A DNA stretch of 64,000 nt from Adineta ricciae (Eukaryota > Rotifera > Eurotatoria > Adinetida > Adinetidae). The DNA is taken from assembly GCA_905250025.1 (NCBI GenBank), contig CAJNOJ010000017.1, positions 723,058 through 787,057 on the forward strand, given 5' to 3'. The position numbers were made by a program, and so were the translations under genes. Shown here piece by piece: positions 23,557 to 36,310 of the stretch. The stretch's first letter is position 1. Every line of letters begins with the position of its first letter. Under the pieces are notes generated by a model, which saw only the letters and a list, made by a program, of their open reading frames with translations, was not told the origin of the DNA and ran no database searches.

Positions 23557-26500
23557 TCAAGTACCGCCCACAGTTGTCGACGTACCCGTGATAGCGGATG
23601 TACCCGTAGTTGTTGACGAAATACTTGATGCATTTTCTTGTGTAATACCAAGAATACTTTCTATATCGTTGATTGCCAACTGAAAACAAGTATAACGAGT
23701 TCACTCAAAGAAAAGTCTGACGAGAAGTGCTTACCATGAAGTTACTTCTGCCTTGCATATTCGTTGTTGTTATTTCTTGGTTAATGGAATTTAGGTTATA
23801 AGCAAAATTCGATAGTGTATTTTGAAGTGAATCGCCGATTGCCACCATGCCGAGATTTTCATGCCGTTCACTTTCTAACAACGCAAAAATACTACCTTGT
23901 CTTTCGCGAATGTCGAAACCAACACCATGCGCACGACATATTTGAAAAAAAACGCTCAGTTGAAGAACAGGCAGGTTAGAATGGTACAATCTCGATGTCC
24001 ACACAGCAAAGCGATTCTTTTCGACAATCTATTTTAAAATGAGAAAAACAATGAAGTATTAGATCTATTGATAGTAAATAAAGATGATTTACATGTTGTT
24101 CAGGCGCGTCCGTTTGCCAATTTCTCATGCGTTGTTTCACTTGTTTCACTTTGACGGTAAACGAATGTGTTTGAGGATCAAAATGACCAGTTGTAATAAA
24201 ACGTGTCATTCGATACAGTGCTAAATGTTCTGAATAACCAATGGATAAATCAACAGCCCAGACATGCTGTTTGTCAGTTTTCGAATCGATAAATGTGACG
24301 AAATCAACATCAACATAGCCGAAGATTTGTTTTTGTTTGCATTGTTCAGCAATCTGATGGCAATATTGATTCAAATCAGTAGGTTCGACGCTCGATTGAG
24401 GGAATGACAAGCCCCAACAAGAAAACTGAGATTCAGCATGTAGATGATCACCGGAATAAATAATTGAATGATGACCATTTGGTTCGATTGATAAACCAAC
24501 AGTTATCGATGTCACAGAGTCCGATGGTGGATACGCTTCAATGATCCCACCTTGAGCGAAGAAGACTTTCGAATACGTTTGCCAACCGTTATATAAACTC
24601 TTATTGATACAGACAGTATGTTTTTCAAGCACAGCAGGTAATTCAGAAAGAACCTTGACGTAAGATTGTTCCTAAAAGATGAGCATAGATAATACATTTA
24701 TCAGTCTTCTCGCATCTTACGTGCGCCCAGCGTATTGACCATTTATCACCGAATCGCGCCGCTTCTTTTAGAGTACTTTTATAGCAGGGAAGATGCTTGA
24801 CAACATCACAATAGGCAATACCTAATCCATCGAAATCGTCATCGATTTTGAATACCCACCGTTGAATGTCCAAATGTTCGATAATTAATTGCGACAAAGC
24901 TTCGAAGAAATGGTTCTCTTTGTATATATCAAATTCGCCAAATGGCATAGGAACTTGACTCGCGCCAAAGATTCGTTTGGAACCTGATTTTGTAGAAAAT
25001 AAATCTGAAAATTCGGGCTCACAACCTAAACAATGGAGTAAACATGGTCAATCAAGACAGAACAAGCTCGAACAAACCAAATATTGGAATATTTAGAAAA
25101 TCAGCTATGTAAAGATCATCGCAATGTGAAACACCAGTCACCATATATGCTTCACGACCTTTGATTAAATTTCTAATCCTAATATGTAAGGACGATCGTG
25201 TAAAAAAGTTTCTTTTATTGAAATCAAGTCATTTACCTTTTCAGCGCCTTCGGACTGTATTTAAGTAATGTCGCCAAACACATATTATGGGTCTGAAATG
25301 ATAGAAATCAGAAACAGAAGATTTCGAATATGCTAAGAGCTAATCGTGTACATACGGGAAAACTATGTAATGCTTCAGGCACAACGATCATATACCGATC
25401 ACAAATGTAGTCAGCTGCTGTGGGAGGTACTATTTGTTCGCTATCCTGTTGGATAGTGCTTCGTAAATTGATCTAATCGAAGAAAAACAATCAAGTGATC
25501 TTTTTTTTTTATCGAGTTTTCTTACTAATTTATTATAATATTGTAGAAACTCTTCATTGATAGGCATAGGTGAGACGTAAATAACATCAACATTGGGATC
25601 ATCTAATTCGCATAAGCGCCCTATTTGATGATTTTCTCGTATGGGCAAAGTATTTAGTCTTCGTCGAACACGTTGCGATATGCCTAACGAGGGTATATGA
25701 ACGATCACACGACGACTACTAGTGATTGTTGCCCAACGTTGTCGTAGATCATTTTGTTTTGCTTTAAAGAATTCGATCTGACGTTGACGACTGAGCTTCA
25801 ACTGGTACCGTGCTTTCGCTAGTTTGACAGTCATTAACCAAGAAAGAGCAATAACACCCGCTGCCCATTTACGTTTTCGCAAACGAATGTAAGCTCGACG
25901 ATCACGAAAACGACGCCAATACGCTTGAATTGCGACCGCTGCACGTTCTTTTCCGCCACTGCCGACGAATCGACGTCCCTAAAGAAGCATTTGTGTTGAA
26001 ACAAGATTTCAAAACAGTGGAAATCAACGTGAACTCACTATTCGTTTTACTAATTCTTCAACTTCTTCTCGATTGAGAACAGCACTGAGAAGTTCATCAA
26101 GAGTAGGTTTATGTTCCAGCTCAACGGTTTGTGCCAATTCGACAACTCTAATCAAAACTAGATTGACTGTCGAATATGGAGGCTAACATCTCTTACCTTT
26201 CTCCGCTGATGAACGCAACTGGTATAGCATAGTCGTACATGAGTTTTTCTAACATTCGAAATACAGTCACAATGTTTCCCCACATTAAACAATGAAGTTG
26301 TCGAAATCGTAAGAATTCATCAGTTTGATCTTTCGTCAAGCCATTCTGTATAGTCAAATGAACAGTTTTTTTATATTCAACATTCGATGCCGGTGTCGAT
26401 ACTGGACGAGCAGCTATACCACTATTTGTTGCTGATGTTGTCAGAGTACCTTTTTGCATTCGATTACCCGAGGATTTTCGCGATTCAACTAGTGTTGATG

Positions 26501-27821
26501 CATGAAATTTTGTTGATGATCCTATTCTATTCATATTCTGTTCACTTGGGTCGCTTAATAATCCACTTGAAGTATGTTCTAATATTGCCGGTGGTACGGC
26601 TGGCTTATCAGCTATAGCTAGTAGTTGACCTGTCGCCGGTTGAAGATGATAGACGGATATATTCGAATCGTCTAGAACATTATATTGTTTTATACGAAGA
26701 GAAAGATGCATTTTACCTCTGATGAATGCTCGCATGCGGGCGGTTGGATCATTTAAACTGGATTTTTTCGGTTGGATAGCAGGAGGGTCTAATGTTATAT
26801 TAGCACCTTGTGGAATGATACCACGCTCTACTAAACTTATTATTCCTCGTTTGGCATCTTCAGCTGTGAGTGGAACTGGATAATCCTATGATGAATTATT
26901 TATAATAAGAGTGAAGAAGAAGAAGAACGAAGACGGATAATTCTTACAATAGGATTACGTCGACTTTTATATGGTAAAATACCAACTGGCTCGGTTGTTT
27001 TCCCTGACAAAATATTTCGCGATGCCGGCTATATACAAGATGTTGTGGTCGTTAGATGAAATTTCAAAGAACATTACCGTTCGATGCTGTTGTTGCTTTT
27101 CAATCAGCGGTAGCTGTACACCGTAATTATCATGCATGACTTCACGATTACGTTTATTAAATGGATTTCGTATAATTTTCGATTGATACTCATGACGAGC
27201 AACAGCACCTGGTGCAACAGGTCGATGTTGTTGAGCACCAATAGATATGATTGGTATAGTTTCAGCGTATCTTTGTCGACTGGCAAAAGAAGCTCAGTTT
27301 TCTTTCCCTACAATCAAAAGAAGAGCTACACTTACGTTCCACCTATTGCGGTATTCACATGCAATCTGCCTCGTGACACCGCACCACTGTCGATCCGCTG
27401 TTGATATTGATCAGATATTGAATTATTTTGATAACGTTGTTGAGCATTTTGTACTTGATTAAAAGATAACGTCGTCACTGTATTTCCATTGAGCATATTC
27501 AAAACGTTATCAGTTCTTTCCTACAAAGAAGATTCATTTGCATCACAAATGAGTGTTGGTTATCCATACCTTGATGTTATGTTCGGCTCGAGTAAGCATT
27601 TCAGATAAATTATTCAGATCAGAACTGTTCTCATGCTGTTGTTGAGAGATGAATGTTTTAAGTGTGTGAAACTCATCACGAATCTTCGAAAATAATATCG
27701 ATGATCAAAAAGAGGTAGAAACTAAGTGATTCTCGATTACTTCCTGCAGCATATCGCACACTTTCTCTGTGCCAGGATTACTGCCTCGGTTACTAGTTGA
27801 CGTTGGTACTAAGGCCATCAT
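23557..27821 (-). CDS. IQCH: IQ motif-containing protein H (IQCH) orthologue
   Basis: Fifteen exons with consistent phases: 27821-27741, 27683-27570, 27520-27336, 27279-27078, 27028-26948, 26885-26197, 26147-26039, 25978-25526, 25472-25356, 25292-25237, 25178-25078, 25025-24721, 24671-24093, 24028-23735 and 23679-23557. The product is 1162 aa. A Gln/Ser-rich N-terminus precedes an IQ motif ([16 protein letters not shown], about 500-515) for calmodulin. A long C-terminal half with ATP-grasp-like character follows, including [22 protein letters not shown] and VWAVDL. In mammals IQCH is a calmodulin-binding testis and cilia-linked protein (family knowledge). The C-terminal tail is Ser/Thr-rich. 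Transcription starts head-to-head with MGST1, leaving only 136 bp between the ATGs. The assignment rests on recognised C-terminal blocks; the N-terminal 450 residues are less certain. Confidence 0.85.
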
Positions 27822-27957
27822 TTTGAGTATTATTCTGAAAGAAGAAGAAGAGTATCAGCGACTGAATGACTGATCACGCGCGTAAATCATTCATTTTCAT
27901 TCTTGTTTTTGATATATTGCGCAAAAAAATAAGAAACTTGAAAACTAAAACTCATTC
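27822..27957. promoter_or_regulatory. Shared divergent promoter region of IQCH and MGST1
   Basis: Only 136 bp separate the two start codons, so both promoters and both 5' UTRs lie here. I see no TATA box. The sequence includes a palindrome-like TGATCACGCGCG near 27870. Confidence 0.5.
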
Positions 27958-28524
27958 ATGCAGTACGGAAGCAGTGGCAACACGTTGAACAATTTCATTT
28001 CCAATGGATCATATTCATTCTGTAATCCTGCTTTCGCTTCATTAGCTGGCTATTCATCATTGGCATTATTGAAAATGTTAGGCATGTCAGCCTATACAAT
28101 CATTCAACGCTTTCGCACGGGAAGCTTTATAACGCCCGAAGATGATATTTACAAAAAAATTATAAATCAGTTAGGTTTATCTCATGGCAATATGGTAGGA
28201 ACTAAAAGCGATCTGGTTGAGCGATCACGAGAGAATCATTTGAACGATTTGGAGAACATCGTTCCATTCGTCTTGGCTGGCCTTTTCTATATCGGAACAC
28301 GGCCCAAATTCGACTGTGCTCTATGGCATTTTCGAATATTTCTTCTCTCTCGCCTCCTTCATACCATCGCTTATCAGGTACGTCGAGTAAGAAACGTGAA
28401 CCTTGTTCTCCTTTATCAATATTAGGTTCCATTACCTCAACCGACACGAACAATTTCATGGCTATTAGGCTATTCAAGCATTATTTCAATGACGATACCA
28501 GTCCTTCGTTCGATTCAATTATAA
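27958..28524 (+). CDS. MGST1: Microsomal glutathione S-transferase 1 (MAPEG family)
   Basis: Two exons, 27958-28377 and 28426-28524, give 172 aa (vertebrate MGST1 is about 155). Four transmembrane helices are expected. The family signature is the segment VERSRENHLNDLENIVPF (about 80-97) and the later FLLSRLLHTIAYQ, where Arg and Asn/Glu residues contact glutathione and stabilise the trimer. It should conjugate glutathione to lipophilic electrophiles and reduce lipid peroxides in the ER and mitochondrial outer membrane. The N-terminal extension of about 25 residues carries no recognised signal. It shares its promoter region with IQCH. Confidence 0.9.
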
Positions 28525-29836
28525 TTAAGCTGAACTTCTTACCTGTGAAAGAACCAATCCAACCAATTAATAAATAAAATGATTTTAAAGAAACAAGTTC
28601 ACTTGCCGTTCTTTCTTTCTTTATTTTATTTTATTTTAAGCTTTCAAGACCATTCAAATTGTTCGATGTCTCGGTAATAGACCTCTATGAAATTTTTCTT
28701 TTCTATAGAAATAAAACGAGGTAATTCAAATGGCAAGTTCAATCAACCAATAAATTGATTTCTTTCTGAGCACAAAGAACGATGATATGACAGTAGCACA
28801 TAACTTTGTCTTTCTCTCTCTCCTAGTCCCACACTTCTTGCTTGTACATTCAAGGTTTTGTATCATCTTGATTTAAACCACCAGTTGGTACGCCATTTGA
28901 TCGATAATAGGACAGAGTTTATTCGCGTACTTTTTTTGTGCTTAGGAAAGAAAGAGATGGCGAGAGACTTTTGCTCGTGTATTTTATAACCTCATTTGAT
29001 TCGAGATAAATGTGTTTAAAGAGAGAGAGAGATTATTGTGTAATAGAAATGAATAATAGCAATGTATTTATACAGTAGACAGTTCGAGGTTGACACAAGT
29101 TTCTAACTCTTATGACATATAAGATTACAAGTCCGTTAGCATCATTGTCGTGTTTGTTACCTTCATTATGTCAGAAGAAATAAGGTCGTTCTCTCAGATT
29201 AAGATTTGTTTATACAAATGATCCTGTCTATTTTGTCATGTCATTAATAAGCTTTCAATATGCCTCTACCCCTTTGATATATAGATCATATGTATACATG
29301 TGTATATTGCTTGAATCGAAGGAAGAAAGAATCTGATATTAAACGATACGATTGTGCACTTGTTCTCTCACTGTTCTATTTTTTTCTTTTAATCTAAGTT
29401 TTATATTAATGAATTTTGTACATGATCGTCTTCATTCCCGCCATTATCGATCAATTTATCATAATCTAATTATGTTGATTACTTTTCTGTCCAGACACCG
29501 AGATTGAACAAAGGATGATCGCCATCATCATTGGTCATTCGTTGTCTACTACATCCACTTGTATCATAGTGATCAATCATCATTACAGACTGGCGAAGAT
29601 AGTTCGATTGCATCATGCGAACATGAGAGGTCAGCTCGCAGATAGAGATCAAACTAATAGTTATTGGATGAACAGAGTGTGACAGCTGTTACTCTTTACT
29701 GACCCTGAGACACTTTTTTGCTCGTTTTTTCTTTCTCTCTCTCTCCATCTCGCTCTCTCGCTGTAGTTCTCTTCGCAAACACCGATAAATAACTGATATT
29801 TGTATTCACTTGTAGATCAGTATTTTGGTGACGAGA
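28525..29836. other. Intergenic, 1.3 kb
   Basis: No coding signal. It has short pyrimidine and GA runs (28805-28825, 29015-29030, 29730-29760). An acceptor-like CACTTGTAG at 29807-29815 lies just before the RhoGEF start and may end a 5' UTR intron or accept a spliced leader. Confidence 0.5.
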
Positions 29837-32252
29837 ATGTTTGCTTCTTGTGAACATCCACATCTCTCACCAACATCTTCATCATGCGATATCGAATTGA
29901 TGGATGAAATGCCACCACCGCCATCAGCATCATCAATCCTATCACTGAATGATGATTTAACAATTTCCAATCGGCTAAGCACAACGACAACACCAACAAA
30001 TTCAGTTTCACTTCGATTTAAAGTAAATTCGACCAACAATTTCGTAATACTTTACCTCAAATATCTGCCTTTTTCTTTTCAGAAAAAACGAAAACGAAAA
30101 CTTGATTCGGATACAGTCTCACTTCGTTCACTCGAAGACATTGTTGGCGATCATTTCCAACGAAAAAAGCGTTTATCTCTTCCACGTTTATCTTCTGTGT
30201 CGGAATTGCTAAGTCCAATGTGTGATCGTGTCATCAACATGCTTCAAACAACAAAACAATCGTCATCAGCGAATTTGTTAAATCTAATTAATCATAATAC
30301 ACATGCGAATGTTCACGTGCGTCGTAAACCATCATCGCAGCAAGCGTCGAATCATGTTCCATCGCCGAATACAGTGAAGAAATTTCGTGCCGCTTGGTCA
30401 GAAACATGTGACGGAGAGAAGTTGAAACAAACGATGACAGCTACTGAGATCGAACGGCAAAACGTTCTCTACGAGCTACTTTCCGAAGAACAGCAAATGA
30501 TTGAAAATTTGGGTTTAGCACAACGAGTAAAAGAAGATGTTGATTGATCCAAAATCGTATTTCTTCTTATATAGGTCTATCGTAATGGAATGAAAACATT
30601 GAATATCTTGACAGATTCGGAATTAAAACAAATATTTGGACCACTTGAAGATATTCTACCGTTGCATGAAGGTAAAAGTACTTTACTTCGACAGATTTCA
30701 TGATGTTTCTCGCTCGAATAGATCTCTTGTATCGTTTAAAACCAAAAGGCAGCTCCTCGATCGATGCCGTCGGTCAAATCTACCTGGATTGGGTAAAATA
30801 TTCTCAAAAGATTTCTCCTCCGCAATGACAAATTTGTTGTTCGATTTAGTTTCAACGTATCCGTTTATCTTACGTATCCTATTGCTCGAATTTGATAAAC
30901 GCAAAAGAACTATTAGATGCCAAACGTTGTGAAGAAAATGGCCGTGTCGATGATTATCTCAAACGTTGTACAGATTCTGGTTTTAGTCGAAAACTTGATC
31001 TCTGGGATTTTCTTGGTATGTGAATATCTTCGAAAGTTCATCTATCAGATGTAATTTTCTATTTACAGATCAACCGCGAAGTCGTTTAATGAAATATCCA
31101 ATCCTATTCAAACGTATTCAAAAGCGAGTAAGTTCAAAACCGAGGATCTTCACCCGAGAATAAAAATGAAGGACGAACTCTGTTCCTACAGTTTCAATAT
31201 CGATGTTATATGCTCACGGTAGTTCAATGTCAAGTCATATCAATAGGAAAAAGGCCGGTATCTGTACTAATAATCTTTCTGAAGCTCTGATCATCTGATT
31301 CCTTGACACAAACATTTTTTATTTTCGAATTAAGTGGAAAGAAGGGTATCTGCAATCAAGATACGATCTTGATTATCATATGTATTGATCTTTTTCTACT
31401 TCACTCGAGGAAATATCCTTACATGTAGGACTTATAATTCTGTTTTTGTTTCGTGTATTTAGACGAAAGATGGCCATGAAGATAAACGAGTTTTACTTGA
31501 TACTGTAAGTAACTAATCAATACTTTGATTAGTAAAACAAATCATTGTTTCATTCCGTTTAGATTAATTTTGTTGAAGAACTTATCAATGATGTTAGTCA
31601 AGCAACATCGGCGCAACTTTGTTCCAATGTGATTGCACGACTGGTTTATATGAGCGATGATCAAGTAAGTTCAACAGGACGATTTTTTCTTTAGAAAATG
31701 AATCTGTCTTCGATAGAAACATTCATTGATCGAAAAACAAACACGAATATTGTGTCAAGGTGAACTTAAAAACAATCGTGGCCAAGTAAGAAAACTCCTT
31801 TCGATACGAGATACAAATTCAAATCGATTTTCATTAGAAACTCCACGTATTTCTATTCGATGAAATCTTGCTTTTCACACGTTTCGCTACGCGAAATGGT
31901 TTAAAATCTTACCAGCTAACCAACTATCCTATACCTGTTCTATCTCTAATTGTTGAAGATATTGAAGATGGCGTTAAAATTCCTGAACTATCATCTGGTA
32001 GTTTTTCACGTACATTGGCTGGATCGAAACCTGGTATGTCTTGCTCATGCCTCCATGGATGTAAACGAACAAAATGATTCGATGATTTTTCTTCCTTTTC
32101 TAGCTCGAAACGTGTTTCGATGTTCTTCGTCGTCGTCATTTGATAACAATAATAGTCGTAATACGTCTATGCTACTACAAGCTCGTGATATGTATGATAA
32201 GCAACAGTGGCTAAGCGCATTTCGATCGATAATGACCATGAATAACATCTAA
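29837..32252 (+). CDS. NET1: NET1/ARHGEF3-type Rho guanine nucleotide exchange factor
   Basis: Eleven exons: 29837-30022, 30083-30526, 30575-30671, 30695-30792, 30850-31015, 31069-31127, 31463-31504, 31563-31664, 31717-31785, 31838-32033 and 32104-32252. They encode 535 aa (ARHGEF3 is about 526). The N-terminus has a basic nuclear-signal-like KKRKRK. A DH domain (about 183-395) contains LYELLSEEQQMIENL, GFSRKLDLWDFLDQPRSRLM and KYPILFKRI. A PH domain (about 400-530) contains CQGELKNNRGQKLHVFLFDE and ends near KQQWLSAF. Members of this family activate RhoA and shuttle between nucleus and cytoplasm (family knowledge). Intron 3 is only 23 bp, unusually short, and deserves transcript confirmation. 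No C-terminal PDZ ligand is obvious, and the protein ends MTMNNI. Confidence 0.93.
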
Positions 32253-32630
32253 TAATTAGTTTGTTTCTTTTTTATGTTTGATTTCTATAAAAACAGCAAC
32301 ACTTGTTCTGATACAATATCTCTCTGCGTGTTCACTCTTTATGTGTACAGAATTTTTGTTTTTTTCTTTCTTCTTCTTCTTCTTTAATACGCTGTTTAAA
32401 TTCTGATATATTGATGAACAAAATAATATAGTAGGAATATGTTTTAATCCTATATTGTTGTTTTTAACAAAAAATAATTCCTGTGTGGTTCAAAGCATAA
32501 GGTTAGGCAGTATGAATCCTTTTTGTGTCCTATATTAGTATAAATTGAAAACAAAGGCTTTCACGCTCTGCTGAATATATTATTCGGGGAAAGCAAACTT
32601 TACTACGCGCAATAGATTCAGGTTTTAGAT
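32253..32630. other. Intergenic, 0.38 kb
   Basis: 3' flank of the RhoGEF gene with a CTT repeat near 32365-32385, and promoter of the GST gene. Confidence 0.5.
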
Positions 32631-33328
32631 ATGTCATCATCGTCGAACTATAAATTGATTTATTTCGCCGGCCGAGGTTTGGCTGAAACATCACGCATGT
32701 TGTTCAAAGCGGCTGGTCAAGACTTCGAAGATTTTCGCTATCCAATAACAATCAAAGATGGGCAATATATTCGACCAGAATGGGACGCTGATAAGCCAAA
32801 ATATACGTACGAAAAAATACCTGTACTCGAAATTGACGGCGGTAAATACACAATTGCGCAATCAAAAGCAATTGAACGATTCTTAGCTCGTCGTTTTAAT
32901 ATGTTCGGTAGCAATGATATCGAAGCAGCTTTGATCGGTAAGAGAAGCCTTTTCTTAATACTGTGATCACATCAATTTTCTCGAGAATAGATGCGGCCGG
33001 TGAGCAAATTCTTGATATCAAACAAGCTTACAACAAAGCTAAAACAACCGGTGGTGACGCTGTCAAACAGTTTTTCGAAAATGATTTAACGAAGACATTC
33101 GCCATTTTTGAAAAACAAGCAGGCAAAGATAAATCTGGCTATTGGATTGGTTCACGTTTATCATTGTTTGATATTCAACTTTACAATTTAATACACTTCT
33201 TCGATGATCAACAAAGTGTGCAAAAGGCGTTGGAAGAATGTGCAGCATTGAAAGCCATCCATGACAAAGTGGAACAAACACCCGAAATCAAGAAATGGCT
33301 TAGCGAAAGGCCTGATTCAATGTTTTAA
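32631..33328 (+). CDS. Sigma-class cytosolic glutathione S-transferase
   Basis: Two exons, 32631-32937 and 32991-33328, give 214 aa, the usual length. The N-terminal thioredoxin-like domain starts YKLIYFAGRGLAETSR, where the Tyr before Phe is the expected catalytic Tyr. The glutathione-binding turn QSKAIERFL (about 86-94) follows the cis-Pro segment KIPVLEID. The helical C-terminal domain contains SRLSLFDIQLYNL. It should conjugate glutathione to electrophiles in the cytosol; prostaglandin D synthase-like activity is known for some relatives but cannot be read here. It lies 4 kb from MGST1, another glutathione enzyme of an unrelated fold. Confidence 0.93.
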
Positions 33329-33693
33329 AAACGGATCAGTTGCAACTTTTAGTTAGGACTAGTGATTCAAATACACTTTTATTACAGTAGAGAGCATTTT
33401 TCTTATAAGAATAAAAAATAAACATGTAGCTCGGTCGTATTTTTAATATAACAGAGATGTTTACAGATCATATTTGCTCTCGAATTTGTTCTACGCTAAA
33501 TATTCTGAATGAAACAACTACATTCATCATGTGTGGAAGAGATAGAGGTCGTTAGTTGATTATTATATGCATATATGCTAAATTCTTCTGTTTTGTCGAA
33601 GATATCGACCAATAAATTCGTCATGTAGTGAGGTGGCTACTCGGAACGTAACTATTTCGTTGATTTTCTCGTGCGGTAGAACATTCTAACATC
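33329..33693. other. Intergenic, 0.37 kb
   Basis: Contains a probable polyadenylation signal for the GST gene (AATAAAAAATAAAC near 33411) and the YIF1 promoter. Confidence 0.5.
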
Positions 33694-35132
33694 ATGAGTT
33701 CACGTGAGTTTTTGTCTTATAATTTTATCGACAAATTTATTCACTCAATCAATCTCATGTAGGTGGTCCAATGCGTCTCGGGAAAAATTATCCCCATCCA
33801 CCATCACAACAACAGCAACCACAGCAGCAGCAACAGCCACCATCTCAATTCTATCAACCCACAGCTCCATACCGTTCGTATCATCTCCATTTCGAAACTA
33901 TTTGTCTATTTTCTCTTTGTTTTATCTAGCAGCAGCAAACAATTATGCAGGTGATTTTGGTATGCCTCAACCTCAAATTCCTCCATCGTACGGAGGTGAT
34001 TTTAATGTTCCTCAGCCTCCACCAGCTCCTTCTCACAATGCTTTCTTCTCGCCGCAAACTGCTTTCTATGCACCGCCATCTCAACAACAAATACCGTCTA
34101 ATCAAGCTATGCCAGGAATGGAATATCTCTCTAGCAATCCACTTTTTAACGTTGGCTTAAATGTTGTTGAACAGGGCATGAAAGATTTTACTGGCAAGAC
34201 TGTGAATATGTTACCCAATGAAGTAATAGTGGTTGGTTTAAATATTTTCAGAAATGTGAACGTTCGCGTTTAGATGAAAAAGTCCATCTCGTCAATCAAG
34301 TACTATTTCGCTGTTGATCAAGCTTATGTTTTTAAGAAACTTTGTCTACTTCTGTTTCCATTTCGACCACGAGTAAGGCTAAAAACGGTTCATTCACATA
34401 CAATTACATTATCTTTCTTCATAGAACTGGTCTTTAGGTTACAGTGCGGATGAACCAGTCCCACCACGTGTTGACACGAATGCACCGGACTACTATATTC
34501 CCTGTAAGCATGACTATTTCTTGGTTTGTCAAGTTAATGTTTATCTGCATCTTCATATTTTAGTAATGAGTGCTATCACATACGTTCTTGTCGCTGGTCT
34601 AGTCTTGGGTACTCAAGACAGGTAAATAGATATTATGCATTTTATGCTCAATATCATTACTATCTCCTTAGGTTTACACCGGAACAGTTGGGTATGCATG
34701 CATCGTCTGTAATGGTCTGGAACGTAATTGAAATATGCGTTTTATGCTTTACATTTTACATCTTCAATGTTCAATCGAAATTACGTACACTGGATCTAAT
34801 CGCTTATTGTGGTTATAAATACGTTGGAATGATAGCTGCATTATCATCATATTTATTAACTCATTCATTATTTGTTTATCGTTGTTCATTACTCTACGTT
34901 AGTTTATCACTATCCTACTTTCTTGTACGTAAATTGATCGGAAACTTTCGTTTTTCTAAACAGTACGATTTTCTAGGTTAAATGCCTTCGTTTACAAATC
35001 TTACCAGATACAGGTGGATCTCAGCCGTACGGTTCTAACGGAAATAAGCGTCGTATATATTTATTACTTCTTGTTGTTATTCTTCAACCATTCTTCATTT
35101 GGTATTTGACTCGACATTTAATTGTTGATTAA
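33694..35132 (+). CDS. YIF1: YIF1 family ER-Golgi transport protein
   Basis: Eight exons: 33694-33703, 33763-33873, 33930-34222, 34274-34372, 34425-34503, 34564-34621, 34672-34976 and 35008-35132. They give 359 aa. The cytoplasmic N-terminus is rich in Pro and Gln. The conserved core begins [11 protein letters not shown] and continues with [30 protein letters not shown] and [13 protein letters not shown]. About five transmembrane helices follow, ending [13 protein letters not shown]1 pairs with YIP1 proteins on COPII vesicles and early Golgi membranes (family knowledge). The first coding exon is only 10 bp. The stop lies 111 bp before the MRPS12 start on the same strand. Confidence 0.93.
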
Positions 35133-35243
35133 AACTGAAAAAGAAAACAATTCTTTAAACTTTTTTCTGTTCTGTTTTGTGTTCTTTTATTCAACTTATA
35201 CCAGGTATGCGTTTTAGATAATAATCAAAGACGCTGAATAAGA
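35133..35243. promoter_or_regulatory. Short same-strand gap between YIF1 and MRPS12
   Basis: The gap is 111 bp with no AATAAA. It contains two acceptor-like sites after pyrimidine-rich tracts, TTATACCAG near 35206 and GCGTTTTAG near 35218. This would suit trans-splicing of the downstream gene, or an ordinary compact promoter. Confidence 0.35.
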
Positions 35244-35931
35244 ATGTGGGCAAATTTATTGAAAACATGCGCCACAACAGCGAGCTCGATGACATCAACA
35301 TTGACTATTCATCGTTCGTTCAATACACTCTGGCATATGCATACGAATACTCTGTGGATAACAGGCGTACGCCCACTGCCGAAAAGTAAAATGGACGAAC
35401 AACCAACTATGCGAGGTGAGTGCTGAAAGAACTACATTTATACTGGATTACTTTTCGACTACAAAGTCATGCAAAGAACACTGGCACTAGGTATTGATGA
35501 ATGACAAAAACGGTCTGATCGATTCCAGATGTGTACTCCTTTGCCAAAAGACTGATGTGTTCATCAGGCCTACGTCTTTATATACTATTTTTGGATTCTT
35601 TAATCAACATGACATTCGCATATTAAAAGAAATTCGATAAGGCTATTTTATTATTCTAGGCATTGTCCTGAAGACTCTAATTCGAAAACCCAGAAAACCC
35701 AACTCAGCCAATCGTAAATGTTGCCGTGTTCGTCTGGCTAACGGTCTCGAAGTGATTGCACATATTCCGGGTGAAGGACACAATCTTCAAGAGCATCATA
35801 GTGTGCTAGTGCGAGGTGGCCGAACGAAGGATCTGCCTGGTGTTCATTACAAAGTAGTTCGTGGTAAACTAGACTGTAATATGCCAGTAAAAAGGCAAAC
35901 AACACTACCTGCGAGTGCCACTACTAAATAA
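35244..35931 (+). CDS. MRPS12: Mitochondrial ribosomal protein S12 (uS12m)
   Basis: Two exons, 35244-35415 and 35660-35931, give 147 aa. An N-terminal segment rich in Thr, Ser and basic residues (about 1-45) suits a mitochondrial targeting peptide. The mature protein has the universal S12 core: [40 protein letters not shown] and the loop [17 protein letters not shown]12 lines the decoding centre of the small subunit. In bacterial S12 the streptomycin-related loop reads KPNSA and is conserved here. The intron of 244 bp is longer than its neighbours'. Confidence 0.95.
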
Positions 35932-36013
35932 TGTCTGAATTCTGTTTGCGTTTTGTTTGTTTTTATTGATATTAGGAAAAAAACTTCTCTATGAAACAAA
36001 AACAGATCATCTT

Positions 36014-36310
36014 TCATCCATGCCCAATCAAAATTGGCATGTATTCTACAAGTTTTAAACATTCTTTTTCAGTTCGATATTGTTCATAATCTTTGATGAT
36101 TTTATCAATAGGATTTCGAGCCCGTCTAACACTTTTTATTATCAATTCCAAAATGGCCCCTCGCTGCTCCCATAGTTTCATGTCGTGAATGGAACAATAT
36201 TGTGATGCTAAACGTTGAAGCGTTTCCGAATAGGAACGATCGGACACAGTTTGACTTTTAATTGATATTATCATTAAGAGCAAAGCTATGATGGTAATGA
36301 TGCAATGCAT
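36014..36310 (-). CDS. Possible small secreted or membrane-anchored protein
   Basis: A 98-codon frame starts at an ATG followed by a signal-peptide-like stretch (CIITIIALLLMIISIK). An alpha-helical, charged mature part with two Cys follows (SQYCSIHDMKLWEQ and KECLKLV). The open frame extends 23 codons further upstream to another ATG at 36379, but the internal Met gives the better signal peptide. No family is recognised. Gene size, composition and position just after MRPS12 on the opposite strand are compatible with a real gene. Confidence 0.4.
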   Translation of the reverse strand: MHCIITIIALLLMIISIKSQTVSDRSYSETLQRLASQYCSIHDMKLWEQRGAILELIIKSVRRARNPIDKIIKDYEQYRTEKECLKLVEYMPILIGHG

